Part shown: one piece after another, positions 46,583-47,773 of the stretch | Numbering within the stretch: position 1 is the first letter of the stretch | How the letters are laid out: each line of letters opens with the position of its first letter | Assembly (NCBI RefSeq): GCF_014180715.1 | Contig: NZ_JACEFC010000021.1 | Coordinates: forward strand, 1 to 47,773 | Direction of reading: 5' to 3' | Length of the DNA: 47,773 nt | Origin: Nocardioides stalactiti | GTDB lineage: Bacteria; Actinomycetota; Actinomycetes; Propionibacteriales; Nocardioidaceae | Notes under the pieces: generated by a model | The model's input: the letters and a program-made list of their open reading frames with translations, nothing else | The model's database searches: none | Told to the model about the DNA's origin: nothing | Program-made: the position numbers and the translations under genes

Positions 46583-47773
46583 ATGCGGGAGACGGAACGG
46601 ACCGGGTCCGCGCTCGCTGCGTCCCTCTATGCCGTCGTCGTCCTCCTCATGCTCCTCCAGCAACCCGGCGCGACGACCTACGACACCCGGGCCGAGCTGA
46701 CGGAACGTCCGGGGGGCTTCCTCGCGAGCGCCTTCACGCTCTGGCACCCCGAGTCGAACTTCGGCGAGTTCCAGAACCAGGCCTACGGCTACCTCTTCCC
46801 GCAGGGCACCTGGTTCGTGCTCTGGGACGCGATCGGCGCTCCCGGCTGGGTGACCCAACGGCTGTGGTCGGCACTGCTGCTCATCGTCGCCTGCGAGGGC
46901 GCTCGCCGTGTCGCTCGCGCGATCGGGCTGGCCGACCTGCCCGCCCTGCTCGCCGGTGTCGTGTTCGCGTTCTCGCCGAGGCTCCTCGGCACCGTGGCGG
47001 TCCAGACGGGGGAGTCGCTGCCCGGCGCAGTGATGCCGTGGTTGGTGCTGGCAGTGGTGCTCCACCTGCGCGGGCGGCTCTCCGCGCGAAGAACGGCGGT
47101 CCTCAGCGGTGCCGCCGTCGTGTGCATGGGCGGCGTGAACGCGGTCGAGACGGCCGCCTGCCTGCCGTTGGCGATGATCCTCGTCGTCTGGGGGGCGCGG
47201 CACGGCCTGACCACCGCCCGCGCTGCCGCGGGTTGGTTCGCGGCGATCGGCGTCGGCTGCCTCTGGTGGGCGCTGCCGCTGCTCGTCCTCGCCCGCTACG
47301 CGCCGCCGTTCTACTCCTACGTCGAGAGCGCGCGCGACACGACGGCCCTCATCGGCTGGTCCGAGGCCGCGCGCGGTGACTCGTCCTGGATCGCCTACCT
47401 GGTCTCGGCCGACCAGCCCTGGTGGCCGGCGGCGTTCCACCTCGCCACCGACCCCGTCCTGGTCGCGGTCGCCGCGGTCGTCGCCGGCGTGGGCCTGGTC
47501 GGGATCACCCTCCTCGACAGCGGCGTGAAGCGCCCGCTGATGCTCGCGGTCGTCCTCGGCCTCGGTTGCCTGACGGTCGCCCACGGCGGGGTCGCCGGGG
47601 CTCCCACAGCCGACCTGGTCCGAGGACTCCTCGACGGCGCGCTCCAGATCTTCCGCAACGTGCACAAGATCGACCCGATCGTCCGGCTGCCGCTGGCGGT
47701 CGGCTTCGGCGTCGCCGTCGCGCGCGGCGTCGAGGCGCTCGTCGTACGACGGCCGCGGCTGCGGACGGCGGAG
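46583..47773 (+). CDS. aftD: AftD-like alpha-(1->3)-arabinofuranosyltransferase, N-terminal part (partial)
   Basis: 397 codons are open to the right edge, so the gene is truncated. The N-terminus is a multi-pass membrane protein of the GT-C type: a membrane helix, then QQPGATTYDTRAELTERP, NQAYGYLFPQGTWF and repeated hydrophobic segments. The segment FRNVHKIDPIVRLPLAVGFG is strongly reminiscent of the family that includes mycobacterial AftD. AftD transfers arabinofuranose to wall arabinan from decaprenylphosphoryl arabinose. Presence here suggests an arabinan-type envelope glycan, but the substrate in this organism is not known. ATG start with a GGAGGGGG site. Confidence 0.85.
   Translation, partial: MRETERTGSALAASLYAVVVLLMLLQQPGATTYDTRAELTERPGGFLASAFTLWHPESNFGEFQNQAYGYLFPQGTWFVLWDAIGAPGWVTQRLWSALLLIVACEGARRVARAIGLADLPALLAGVVFAFSPRLLGTVAVQTGESLPGAVMPWLVLAVVLHLRGRLSARRTAVLSGAAVVCMGGVNAVETAACLPLAMILVVWGARHGLTTARAAAGWFAAIGVGCLWWALPLLVLARYAPPFYSYVESARDTTALIGWSEAARGDSSWIAYLVSADQPWWPAAFHLATDPVLVAVAAVVAGVGLVGITLLDSGVKRPLMLAVVLGLGCLTVAHGGVAGAPTADLVRGLLDGALQIFRNVHKIDPIVRLPLAVGFGVAVARGVEALVVRRPRLRTAE

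Overview
The window is about 47.8 kb of very GC-rich chromosomal DNA from a high-GC Gram-positive bacterium. The most likely source is a member of the Nocardioidaceae (Nocardioides-like). Reasons: frequent GTG starts; a PriA-type HisA beside a trp cluster without trpF; TIGR02234 and HGxxPAAW membrane proteins in the his/trp region; a PdtaR-type ANTAR regulator close to polA; an AftD-like arabinosyltransferase. The gene order his, trp, lgt, gltBD, pyk, pdtaR, livKFGMH, polA resembles the conserved core order of other actinobacteria. The genus assignment is inference from content and order, not from a marker gene.

Layout. 1-4644 (mostly -): a YbaK-type deacylase (cut by the window edge), a LON-substrate-domain protein, a lipoprotein alpha/beta hydrolase and a NarL-type two-component pair. 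4775-5416: an orphan membrane protein. 5517-10705 (+): hisD-hisC-hisB-hisH-priA-hisF, the first five overlapping end to start. 10716-12479: a VapBC-like toxin-antitoxin pair, a TIGR03085 protein and a small hypothetical gene. 12552-16159 (+): a heterodimeric ABC exporter whose first half has degenerate ATPase residues. 16170-17456 (-): a Tat-exported repeat protein. 17530-24622 (+, with two DUF4190-type genes on -): hisI, trp-associated membrane protein, HGxxPAAW, DUF2752, then trpC-trpB-trpA-sco1-lgt. 24758-32358 (+): gltB, gltD, pyk. 32470-33970 (-): tandem-DUF427 protein, small lipoprotein and a tRNA gene. 34079-34681 (+): pdtaR. 34819-40293: a branched-chain amino acid ABC transporter, with livK (+) convergent with livH-M-G-F (-) at a strong shared terminator. 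40512-44275: GNAT acetyltransferase, PaaI-type thioesterase, polA. 44331-47773: Tat-exported esterase, lipid-linked glycan flippase and an AftD-like arabinofuranosyltransferase (cut by the right edge), a cell-envelope glycan locus.

How the genes work together. The his genes cover most of histidine synthesis; hisG and hisE are not here. The trp genes cover the last steps, with PriA probably supplying the TrpF activity. gltBD makes glutamate. The liv system imports branched-chain amino acids. This is mainly a housekeeping region; I found no phage, IS element, CRISPR array or defence island beyond the small toxin-antitoxin pair, and no gene-free stretch longer than about 220 bases.

Most notable observations: (1) a 73-nt tRNA with a Leu (CAA) anticodon but a five-base class I variable loop; (2) a recurrent promoter layout, a TANNNT-like -10 box six (sometimes seven) bases before the start codon, at ten or more transcription-unit heads, implying leaderless mRNAs; (3) a LivH permease carrying a secreted-type N-terminal domain of about 120 residues; (4) a his/trp cluster without trpE or trpF; (5) hairpin-containing leaders before trpC and gltB.
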